NCBI RefSeq assembly: GCF_002257665.1
Contig: NZ_MQWB01000001.1
Location: forward strand, 1,489,870 to 1,553,869
Length of the DNA stretch: 64,000 nucleotides
Reading direction: 5' to 3'
Source: Rubricoccus marinus
GTDB taxonomy: Bacteria > Bacteroidota > Rhodothermia > Rhodothermales > Rubricoccaceae
The translations under genes were made by a program, and so were the position numbers. The notes under the pieces are model-generated. The model had not been told where the DNA came from. It made no database searches and saw only the letters and a program-made list of their open reading frames with translations. Position 1 is the stretch's first letter. Each line of letters begins with the position of its first letter. Shown here piece by piece: positions 44,620 through 52,672 of the stretch.

Positions 44620-45645
44620 TTAGTCGGCGACGTGGACCGAGGCCACCATGCGCCACGGCTCGCCTCGCGCCATCCGTACCGCTACGCGAACCGGCTCGCG
44701 CCCGATGCGGACGCGCCCGCTCCACACGTCGCCAGAGGCCCGAAGCTCTTGGTTGAGCACGCCGCCGTCGAAAATGGCGACCTCGCGCGCGCCCTCCACC
44801 TGCACGCGGATCGCGGCGCGAGTGCCGGCGGTGTACCCGTCGGGCGGGACGGGGCTGAGGAGCCGGAACCTCACGCCGTGCGTGAGCGCCCACGGCGGGC
44901 CTTCGCCCTGCTGCGAGACGTTGGAGTTCCACGGGTTGCGGCGCGTGGTCTGGCCCGGAGCGTCCAGGCACTCCGCCAGAGGCTCGGTTCTCGCCACCGC
45001 GTCGGCGAGTGAGAGCGGAGAGGCCAGAAGCTGCCACCGCTCCAGCGTCGGGATGTGCGTGCGTGCGAAGTCGTCGGGCGGTGTGGCGAACCACTCGGGC
45101 TTGTAGCGCGCGATAAACCGGCCTCTGGCGACGCCGCCAGCGGCCCATGTCGGGTCCAACAGGATCCAGTCGCGCCCGGCGCGCGCGGCCACCCAGGCGT
45201 GAAGCCCGTCGGGCGAGATCGCAGCGGTCCCGTTTCGCGGAAGGCCCCACCCGTCCACGTACTCCGCCTCGATGTCCATCTCGGTGAGGAGCGCGACGAG
45301 CAGCCGCGCGTAGCCCTCGCACACGCCCATGCGCGCCGCAAACGTGGTGTCGGCGGACTGGCTCGGGCGCCTTCCCGTGAGCGCGTCCACGTCGTACGCG
45401 ATGCGGTCCGCGGTCCATCGGAATGCGGCGCGGATACGGGCGCCGTCGCTTCGTCCGGCGCGGTGGAGGTAGCGCGCGAGGTGTTGGATGCTTCGCTCTT
45501 CTCGATCCGTCGCCGCCAGCGCGTACCCGTCCACGGCGGACCAGTCGCCGCTCGCCAGAGGCGAAGGGCAGGACTGCGCGACCGCCTGGGGCGCGAGAAC
45601 GCAAAGCAGGAGCAGAAGGCGGCACATCCGCCCCGTATCGGCCAT
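44620..45645 (-). CDS. Exported transglutaminase-like protein
   Basis: 341 residues; signal ending APQAVA-Q. The start is ATG at 45645; an ATG at 45627 would also give a signal peptide. The transglutaminase-like catalytic triad is visible: Cys in MGVCEGYARLL, His in GLHAWVAAR and Asp in LLDPTW, in the order seen in bacterial transglutaminase/kyphoscoliosis-peptidase-like proteins. A C-terminal beta region (VRFRLLSPVPPDGYTAG) probably folds separately. It may hydrolyse or crosslink peptides in the periplasm; no substrate can be named. Confidence 0.82.
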   Translation of the reverse strand: MADTGRMCRLLLLLCVLAPQAVAQSCPSPLASGDWSAVDGYALAATDREERSIQHLARYLHRAGRSDGARIRAAFRWTADRIAYDVDALTGRRPSQSADTTFAARMGVCEGYARLLVALLTEMDIEAEYVDGWGLPRNGTAAISPDGLHAWVAARAGRDWILLDPTWAAGGVARGRFIARYKPEWFATPPDDFARTHIPTLERWQLLASPLSLADAVARTEPLAECLDAPGQTTRRNPWNSNVSQQGEGPPWALTHGVRFRLLSPVPPDGYTAGTRAAIRVQVEGAREVAIFDGGVLNQELRASGDVWSGRVRIGREPVRVAVRMARGEPWRMVASVHVAD

Positions 45646-45691
45646 GCGCGGCCGTTCTCAAACGTCCTCCCGTCCGGTGACGACCGCGTGC

Positions 45692-45709
45692 CGCCAGAGG
45701 CCTCTGGCG
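45692..45709. repeat. Back-to-back 9-mer pair (CGCCAGAGG-CCTCTGGCG)
   Basis: An 18-base perfect palindrome in the opposite half-site order, between the pyrF end (45714) and the transglutaminase start. Confidence 0.9.
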
Positions 45710-45713
45710 CCGC

Positions 45714-46550
45714 CTACGGCGCGAGCGAGTCGGCGAGGCGGCTCGCGGCCTCTCGCGCGGCGCGCTCGAAGCCGTCGCCGCCAGAGGCGTAGAGGATGCC
45801 GCGCGAGGAGTTGACGAGGATCGGTCCGCCCGCGTTCGCGCGGAGCACGTCCCCCGCTGTGCCGCCCTGCGCGCCCACGCCCGGCACGAGCAGCGGCGCC
45901 TCGGGATACGCCTCGCGGATCTCGGCCAACAACTCGGGCCGCGTCGCGCCCGCTACGAAGCCGACCGTTCCTGGTAGCCCGTCGCCCGCTCGAATCGCCA
46001 TGTCTGCGGTGTGGCGCCAGAGGCTCCGCTCGTCGCCGTCCGCGCCTCTGGCGACAAGCGCCTGCAGGTCCGCGCCGCCGGGGTTGGAGGTAGTCACGAG
46101 GACGAACGCGCACCGGCCTTCGTGCTCCAGGAATGGCGCGACCGAATCTGAACCCATGTAGGGCGCGACCGTGCTCGCGTCGCCCAACAGGCGGTCGTAC
46201 AGCGAGGTCGCATAGCGCCGTCCCGTGTTGCCGATGTCGCCGCGCTTGCCGTCGAGGATCAGGAGCCGGCCGCTGGCGCGGACCGCCTCGCACACGGCGT
46301 CGAGCGCGTCCCAACCGTCCGGGCCGTAGGCTTCGAAAAACGCGAGGTTGGGCTTGAACGCGGCCGCGCGCTCGGCCGTGGCCTCCACGATCGCGCGGCA
46401 GAACGCCGCGGCGCCCGTCGCGCCGGCGGTCTCGCTCGCGCCAGAGGCGAACGCGGCCGGCATCCGCTCGGGGTCGGGGTCGAGGCCGACGCAGAGGACG
46501 GAGCCGCTGGCGCCAGAGGCGGCGGCGAGGCGGGCGGGGAAGGGCGTCAT
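45714..46550 (-). CDS. pyrF: Orotidine-5'-phosphate decarboxylase
   Basis: Last step of UMP synthesis. The 278 residues show the subfamily-2 motif LILDGKRGDIGNTG with the catalytic Lys/Asp set, FKPNLAFFE, TTSNPGGADLQ and LVPGVGAQGG. The insertions (ASGASG, ARGADG) come from 9-mers. The ATG at 46550 overlaps the stop of the lipoprotein upstream (ATGA). Confidence 0.93.
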   Translation of the reverse strand: MTPFPARLAAASGASGSVLCVGLDPDPERMPAAFASGASETAGATGAAAFCRAIVEATAERAAAFKPNLAFFEAYGPDGWDALDAVCEAVRASGRLLILDGKRGDIGNTGRRYATSLYDRLLGDASTVAPYMGSDSVAPFLEHEGRCAFVLVTTSNPGGADLQALVARGADGDERSLWRHTADMAIRAGDGLPGTVGFVAGATRPELLAEIREAYPEAPLLVPGVGAQGGTAGDVLRANAGGPILVNSSRGILYASGGDGFERAAREAASRLADSLAP

Positions 46551-47116
46551 GGGCAGGGGCGGATGGTGTCGGAAATATCCGGCATCAGGTTCTCGCCGCG
46601 CGCCTTGAATCGACCGATGATCTCGAATCGCGGGTTTCCCTCGGGGTCGCCTCGGTCAGGGCGGCGTCCCTGGTCGAGATAGCCGTTCACGCGCAAGCGG
46701 CCCTCGATCACCGTGTCCGAGCGGTACTGCACCTCAAGCGACACGTCGTAAACGGTGGTGTCTGGGTCGGGGCCCAGGTTGAACACACCGGGTCCGGTTT
46801 CCACGCGCCCAGAGACCGCGCGGTCCGTTGGATTCGTGCGCGCGGGTTCGCGGGCCCGGAAGTAGTACGTGCAGCCTTGAAACGGATCGTCCGAGTCGTA
46901 GACCATCTGAATCAGCAAGTCGTCCGGGTCCTGAAGCGTAATCGTGTACTGCCGTCCGTTCGCCGCAGGGTCTGCCACCGCCGTAGCGTCCCCTCGAAAG
47001 CCGATGGTGTCGAAGGAACTACCGATCCGCTTCGCTTCGAAGTCCGCGTCGCCGCGGATGGCATCGCACCCCGCGATGAGACACGCGGCGAGGAAGAGGA
47101 GGGGCGTAGATCTCAT
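46547..47116 (-). CDS. Uncharacterised lipoprotein
   Basis: 189 residues; the signal STPLLFLAACLIAGC-DAI gives the lipobox, with ATG at 47116. The mature part is beta-rich (RQYTITLQDPDDLLIQMVYD, TVYDVSLEVQYRSDTVIEG) and contains two other cysteines. No family recognised. Coupled to pyrF by ATGA, although a shared role is not evident. No 9-mer over about 550 bases and softer GC. A TAGCTTGG box lies 24 bases upstream. Confidence 0.72.
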   Translation of the reverse strand: MRSTPLLFLAACLIAGCDAIRGDADFEAKRIGSSFDTIGFRGDATAVADPAANGRQYTITLQDPDDLLIQMVYDSDDPFQGCTYYFRAREPARTNPTDRAVSGRVETGPGVFNLGPDPDTTVYDVSLEVQYRSDTVIEGRLRVNGYLDQGRRPDRGDPEGNPRFEIIGRFKARGENLMPDISDTIRPCP

Positions 47117-47140
47117 GGGGCGCCGGGAGAGCAGGACGTC

Positions 47141-47148
47141 CCAAGCTA
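47141..47148 (-). promoter_or_regulatory. Candidate -7 box TAGCTTGG
   Basis: On the minus strand, 24 bases before the lipoprotein ATG (47116). Confidence 0.4.
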
Positions 47149-47318
47149 CCGGGCCTCTGGCGAAACAAGGGAGCGAAAAGCTGCGGGTCCTGATAACGAG
47201 AGGCCTTCGCGCCAGAGGCCGCGTTTCGCACAATCCGGGCTTGCCGGAGGGACCCCGGGGGCTGTTCTTGGCGTTGCAAAAGCGCTTCCAACGACACACC
47301 TCTCAGCCAGAACCGACT

Positions 47319-49349
47319 ATGTCTCTCCTCACCCAGCTAAAAGGCGTCTCCGCTCGCGATCAGAAGATGATCGAGGAGGCCGAAGTCATGATGGGGCCCG
47401 AGCCCGATGAAATGGGCTTCATCAAGAACCTCTTCTGGGGACGCGTCCGCGAGGAACTCGTCTTCCCGTACCCCGAGGTCTCGCCAGAGGAGAAGGCCAA
47501 GACGGACGCCCTCGTCGAGGAACTGGAGGCGTACATGCAGAACGAGCACCCCCGCGTGCAGATCGACGCCGAGGAGCGGATCCCGGAGTGGGCCATCCAG
47601 CGCCTGTTCGACATGGGTGTGCTCGGCATGACCATCCCCGAGCAGTACGGCGGCCTCGGGCTGGGCGTGGCGAGCTACAACCGCGTGCTCGAAACCATCG
47701 GCCGGTACTGCGGCTCCACGTCCGTCGTGGTCAGCGCGCACCAGTCCATCGGCTGCAAAGCGCTGATGCTGTTCGGCACGGAGGAGCAGAAGGACGAGTT
47801 TCTCCCCATGGTGGCGCGCGAGAAGCTCTCCGCCTTCGCCCTCAGTGAGCCGCAGGTCGGCTCCGACGCCGCGGGCCAGGAGACGACGTGCTACTGGGAC
47901 GATGAGGAGTAGGTCTATGTCCTCAACGGCGAGAAGAAGTGGTCCACCTCTGGCGCCTACAGCGGTCTCTACACCGTGATGGCGAAGCACCGTTATACCG
48001 ACCCCAAGACGGGCAAGGAGCGCGACGGCGTAACGGCTCTCATCGTGACGCCCGACATGGAGGGCGCCGAGGTCTTCGAGGCCAACCGTTCCAAGACCGG
48101 CATCCGCGGCACGTGGCAGGCCCGTTTCCGCTTCACGAACGTCAAGGTCCCGGCGAGCCGCCGCCTCCACACCGAGGGGCAGGGCCTTAAGGTCGCCCTG
48201 ACGTGCCTCAACTACGGCCGCTGCACGCTCAGCGCGGGCGTGACCGGCGCCGCCAAGCAGGCGTCCGAGCAGGCCACCAAGTGGGCCAGCACGCGCTACC
48301 AGTTCCAGCGGCCTCTGGCGGACTTCGAGCTCGTGCAGAAGCGCATCGCCGAGATGCACGCGCTGACGTATGCCATGGACGCCGCGCTCTACATGACGTG
48401 TGGCTTCCTGGACCGCCACGACAAGGACATCATGGTCGAGACGGCCGCGTGTAAGGTCTTCTGCTCCGAGCAGGGCTGGAACGTGATCGACAGCGCCATG
48501 CAGATCATGGGTGGCGAGGGCTACGTGACCGAGAACGAGTTCGACCGCCTCTGGCGCGACAACCGCATCCACCGCATCGTGGAGGGCTCGAACGAGGTCA
48601 TGCAGTCGTTCATCTTCGCCTACGGCGGCAAGCAGCTGGCGGAGCACATGCTCGGCTTGCTCAACGCTGTCTCGTGGGACGGAGAGGAGACCCCCGCTGA
48701 GAACCTCGGCCGCATCTTCGGCAACGCGTTCAAGCCGGCGACGGTCAAGGCCGGCACGCCGATCGCAGCCGAGCTCTACCTCGGCAAAAAGGTCGCCAAG
48801 AGCGATGTCGCCCGCGTCCACCCGAGCCTCCGCACGTTTGCGGACCGCCTCGCGAAGCACGCGCAGAACCACACGATGGTGTTCAAGAAGGCGTCCAAGG
48901 CCTTGGAGGACGAGATCGTGGGCCGTCAGGCCGTCCAGGCTCGCCTGGCCGATAACGCAATCCTGATGTTCGTGTGGGCCTCGGTCCTCTCGAAGCTGGA
49001 CCGCCAGATGGCCTCTGGCGCCAGCGGCACGGCGTGGGAGCGCGACAAGGCCGCCGGCCTGCATTTCCTCCACATGGCGCACGAGACCATCGAGGAGAAC
49101 AACCGGAAGGTCATGAAGAACTCCGACGACTCCATGCGCCGCGCGGCCGCCGCCGCCATCAACTGGGTGGAGACGATGCCGAACGAGGAGTTCTACATCC
49201 ACGAGTCCAGCCCGATCGCGGCCGGCACGGGCCACCCGGTCCAGAAGGCGTACGTCAAGCAGTTCCCCGGCGACGGCGAGCCGTTCGTCCCGACCGACGG
49301 CGCCTCTGGCGACGGCGCGATGGCCGACGCCACGCCAGCCAACGCGTAG
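47319..49349 (+). pseudogene. Acyl-CoA dehydrogenase interrupted by one in-frame TAG
   Basis: The full coding span would be 677 codons, flavoenzyme of fatty-acid beta-oxidation. The first part (MSLLTQLKGVSARDQ to CYWDDEE) ends at TAG 47910-47912 (codon 198). The same frame continues at once with VYVLNGEKKWSTSGAYSG and stays open to 49349. Motifs on both sides fit one protein: FALSEPQVGSDAAG before, and MGGEGYVTENEFDRLW, RIVEGSNEVMQ with the catalytic Glu after, then a long C-terminal extension of the VLCAD/ACAD9 type. Nothing else is damaged. Either a very recent nonsense mutation, a sequencing error, or readthrough. A terminator follows. Confidence 0.85.
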
Positions 49350-49370
49350 AGCCCCCTGGGTTTCCCGCTC

Positions 49371-49411
49371 CGGCGCCCCCTCTCATCCGTGGGAGGGGGC
49401 GCCGTCCGTTT
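49371..49411 (+). terminator. Terminator after acyl-CoA dehydrogenase
   Basis: CGGCGCCCCCTC pairs with GAGGGGGCGCCG over about 12 bp, followed by TCCGTTTC. A 9-mer palindrome comes directly after. Confidence 0.6.
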
Positions 49412-49414
49412 CGG

Positions 49415-49430
49415 CCTCTGGCGCCAGAGG
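49415..49430. repeat. Full 9-mer palindrome after acyl-CoA dehydrogenase
   Basis: It follows a conventional stem-loop and lies 34 bases before the next start codon. Confidence 0.9.
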
Positions 49431-49463
49431 CCCGTATCCTGATCCATCGACCTTCCGATTCCC

Positions 49464-50903
49464 ATGCGCGCCTTCCTGCTCACCTTTGTCCTCCTCGTCG
49501 CTTCGGGCGCGTCTGCCCAAGACCTCGGCGAGACCTCGTTCGCCAACTCCGGCGAAGCGGATGCGCAGGAGCCATTCTTGCGCGGCCTCCTCTTGCTCCA
49601 CTCGTTCGAGTACGACGACGCGCGCGACGCTTTCCGCGAGGCGCAAGAGGCTGACGCCGGCTTTGCGATGGCGTACTGGGGCGAGGCGATGACGCACAAC
49701 CACCCGGTCTGGATGCGGCAAGACCGCGACGCCGCGCTGGCGGTCCTCGCTCGCATGGAGGCCAATGCCGTGGAGGTGACGCCGCGCGAGCGGGACTACC
49801 TCCGCGCGCTCGGCTTCCTCTTCGACATGGGTGAGGAGGAGCAGTACGACAAGGAAACGCGGGACGACCGCTACGCCACCGCCATGCGCGCGCTCGCCGA
49901 ATCGTACCCGGACGATCTGGATGCCCGAGCCTTCTACGCGCTATCGATTCTCGGGACCGCGCACGAGGGCCGCGACTTCACGACTTACATGAAGGCAGCG
50001 GCGGTCGCGGAGGAGGTGTTCGACGCCAACCCGCGGCACCCGGGCGCAGCGCATTACCTCATCCACGCCTATGACGATCCGGTCCACGCCCCGCTCGGGC
50101 TCCGTCCTGCGCGCGTGTACTCGGACATCGCGCCGGCGGCCAGCCACGCGCTCCACATGCCGACCCACATCACGCTCGCGCTCGGCATGTGGGACGAGGT
50201 CGCCGAGCTCAACGAGCGCAGCTACGACGCCGCTCGAGCGGCGTCCAACCGCCGCGGCGAAGAACTCAACGGCCACGGCTGGCACGCGCTTTGGTGGTGG
50301 CACTACGCCGCGACGCAGCTCGACGACCGGCCTCTGGCGGATTCGCTGCTCGCCGTCGCCCGGACAGCAGCTGAAGCGGACTTCGACGGCTCCACCGCGC
50401 AGGCGCACATCGGACGCATCGCGGCGCAGCACGCGACGGCGTTCGGGGACGGCTCCGTCTGGAACCGCGTGACGGAGTCTGGAAGAGGCTCGCTCTCGAC
50501 GCGCGCCCAGATCGATTTCGCCAGAGGCTTCGACGCGGCCATGTCCGGTGACCTCGGCCGCGCACGCCAGATCGCGGACCGGCTCTCGGAGGCCTCTGGC
50601 GAGGACACGGCGTGGAGCGTCCGCGCGGCGGCGCTGGCGCTCGACGGGTTGGTGCTGATCGGGGAAGAGCAGACCGAGCAAGGCGTGGAGAGACTGCGCG
50701 AAGCTGCCGCGCTCGAAGCCGAGGCGCCGCTCATGTTCGGGCCGCCCTCGCCGGTCATCCCCGCGCACGAGGCGCTGGGCTACGCGCTTCTCGCCTCTGG
50801 CGATGCGGCGGGAGCCGCCGAGGCGTTCGAGGTGGCGCTGAGCCGCGCGCCCAACCGTCGGCAGTCGGTCCGCGGTCTCGCACTCGCCCGCGACGCGCAG
50901 TAG
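49464..50903 (+). CDS. Exported TPR-like protein
   Basis: 479 residues; signal peptide MRAFLLTFVLLVASGASA-Q. The mature region has helical repeats (LLLLHSFEYDDARDAFREAQ, AFAMAYWGEAMTHNHPVW-type) of the TPR class and a His-rich middle: HPGAAHYLIHAYDDPVHAP, ASHALHMPTHITLALGMW. Conserved His clusters of this type are found in a family of predicted periplasmic TPR proteins with no known activity. Metal binding is possible. Single gene between the dehydrogenase and the M16 protease. Confidence 0.8.
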   Translation: MRAFLLTFVLLVASGASAQDLGETSFANSGEADAQEPFLRGLLLLHSFEYDDARDAFREAQEADAGFAMAYWGEAMTHNHPVWMRQDRDAALAVLARMEANAVEVTPRERDYLRALGFLFDMGEEEQYDKETRDDRYATAMRALAESYPDDLDARAFYALSILGTAHEGRDFTTYMKAAAVAEEVFDANPRHPGAAHYLIHAYDDPVHAPLGLRPARVYSDIAPAASHALHMPTHITLALGMWDEVAELNERSYDAARAASNRRGEELNGHGWHALWWWHYAATQLDDRPLADSLLAVARTAAEADFDGSTAQAHIGRIAAQHATAFGDGSVWNRVTESGRGSLSTRAQIDFARGFDAAMSGDLGRARQIADRLSEASGEDTAWSVRAAALALDGLVLIGEEQTEQGVERLREAAALEAEAPLMFGPPSPVIPAHEALGYALLASGDAAGAAEAFEVALSRAPNRRQSVRGLALARDAQ

Positions 50904-51001
50904 CGCAGACGCCAGAGGCCTGCGGTCCTCACCGAACTCTCGCTCTCTTCCGGGATCCGCGCCAGGGGCCACGGCTACCATCGGGAAACACCTCCCTGAA
51001 C

Positions 51002-52258
51002 ATGGCCAAGAAGCAGCCTCTGGCGCCCGGATTCGAGCGCACCGTATTGGACAACGGCGTCCGCGTCGTGACCGAAAGCATCCCCTCCGTCCGCAGCGTT
51101 GCCGTGGGCGCGTGGGTGGACGCGGGCAGCCGCGACGAGACCGAGTCCGAGGCCGGGCTCACGCACTTTATCGAGCACCTCGTCTTCAAGGGGACTCGGG
51201 CGCGTCAGGGGCACCACATCAACCAGCGGATGGAATCCGTCGGCGGCTACCTCAATGCGTTCACGACCAAGGAGAACACCTGCTTCTACGCCCGCGCTCT
51301 GGATGAGCACCTCGCGCGCGCGCTGGACACCACCCTGGACCTCGTCACGCAGCCAACGCTGCCGCCGCGCGAGATCGAGAAGGAGAAGGATGTCGTGATC
51401 GAGGAGATCAAGATGTACGAGGACGCGCCAGAGGACCACGTCTACGACCACTACGAGGCGGCGATGTACCCCGGCCACCCGCTCGGCCGGCCCATCATCG
51501 GCACGCCCGAGACGGTCCGCTCGTTCTCGCGCGAGGACCTCACTGGCTTTATGGATCGCCACTACGTGCCCAACCGGCTCGTCGTCAGCGTCGCCGGCCA
51601 CGCCCGCCACGCCGACGTGGTGCGGCTCGTGGAGAAGCAACTCCGCGACTTCGACCGCGCGCCAGAGGCCTTCCGCCGTGAGCCCGCCAACGACTACACG
51701 CCTCTGGCGACGGAGATCGAGGTCACGACGACGCAGCAGGCGCACCTCGTGGTGGGCACGCGCAGCTTTGGCGCGTTGGACGAGCGGCGCACGGCGCTTA
51801 GCGTGCTCAACACGATTCTGGGCGGCGGGATGTCCTCGCGGCTCAACCAGAACATCCGCGAGAAGTACGGCTACTGCTACTCCGTCTACTCGTTCGTCAA
51901 CCTCGTCCGCGACGCGGGCGACGTGGGCGTGTACATGGCGACCGACCCCTCGCGTCTGGACCGCTCGCGCCAACTCATCGTGCGCGAGTTGCAGAAGCTC
52001 GCCGCCGCGCCGGTCAGTGCGCGAATGCTGGCGCGCGCGAAAGAGCAGCTGAAAGGCTCCGTGATGTTGGGCGTCGAGAGTATGTCAAACCGCATGCAGC
52101 GTCTGGGACGCGTGGAACTGACGTACGAGGAGCACATCTCGTTGGACACAGCCATCGAGGAAGTGATGGCGGTGACGGCCGAGGACGTGCGGAGCGTGGC
52201 CGAGGCGCTATTCGTGGAGGACCGGCTGAGCACGGTCGCGCTCGTGCCGGCGGCGTAG
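51002..52258 (+). CDS. M16-family zinc protease
   Basis: 418 residues without a signal peptide. The inverted zinc motif HFIEH (55-59) lies in LTHFIEHLVFKGT, with the third ligand Glu further on in the ENTCFYARALDEH / IEEIKMYED region. The second domain has GGGMSSRLNQNIREKYGYCY and an Arg/Tyr pair, as in processing-peptidase-like PqqL/YmxG proteins. It probably degrades peptides in the cytoplasm. The ATG at 51002 is chosen because family members begin near LDNGVRVV. Confidence 0.92.
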   Translation: MAKKQPLAPGFERTVLDNGVRVVTESIPSVRSVAVGAWVDAGSRDETESEAGLTHFIEHLVFKGTRARQGHHINQRMESVGGYLNAFTTKENTCFYARALDEHLARALDTTLDLVTQPTLPPREIEKEKDVVIEEIKMYEDAPEDHVYDHYEAAMYPGHPLGRPIIGTPETVRSFSREDLTGFMDRHYVPNRLVVSVAGHARHADVVRLVEKQLRDFDRAPEAFRREPANDYTPLATEIEVTTTQQAHLVVGTRSFGALDERRTALSVLNTILGGGMSSRLNQNIREKYGYCYSVYSFVNLVRDAGDVGVYMATDPSRLDRSRQLIVRELQKLAAAPVSARMLARAKEQLKGSVMLGVESMSNRMQRLGRVELTYEEHISLDTAIEEVMAVTAEDVRSVAEALFVEDRLSTVALVPAA

Positions 52259-52274
52259 CCTCTGGCGCCAGAGG
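52259..52274. repeat. Full 9-mer palindrome after M16 gene
   Basis: It begins at the base after the stop codon (TAG then CCTCTGGCG). Confidence 0.9.
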
Positions 52275-52403
52275 CCTCTGTCCTATCGTTGAACGCGAAG
52301 GTTCTCGGCAGGGCAAACGCCTATCTCTGACTGGCATGCGCCAGGGTCGCAACTGATTCCCTATCCTGCCGTACCCCCCTTTTGCTCGCACACGAGGCGC
52401 ACC

Positions 52404-52580
52404 ATGTCAAAGACCACGTTTGTCATCCTCACGACGCTCGCTTTCGCCGTGGCAACGCTGGCGATCGGGATTCGGGGGATCGAAAACTGGGAGCCGTACG
52501 AGCTCTCGTTTTACTACGTAGCGTTGGCCTGGGCTGCGCACGACGTATACCGCCGTCGCGTCCAGATAACGGCGTCTTAG
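52404..52580 (+). CDS. Small two-helix membrane protein (58 aa)
   Basis: ATG at 52404 opens 58 codons: MSKTTFVILTTLAFAVATL, a first hydrophobic segment, then GIRGIENWEPYE, a second segment SFYYVALAWAAHD and a basic end VYRRRVQITAS. The loop-helix pattern and conserved-looking aromatic residues suggest a real small membrane protein of unknown role. It lies alone between the M16 gene and the convergent LptD-like gene. No 9-mer copy lies inside. Confidence 0.6.
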   Translation: MSKTTFVILTTLAFAVATLAIGIRGIENWEPYELSFYYVALAWAAHDVYRRRVQITAS

Positions 52581-52672
52581 AGGCAAGGGGGGCGCAGAGC
52601 CGTCCGCTGCAGCTCTTCCGCAGACGAGATCCGCGCCCGGCCTGAGACCGACCGCGGCAGAGGCCTCTGGCG

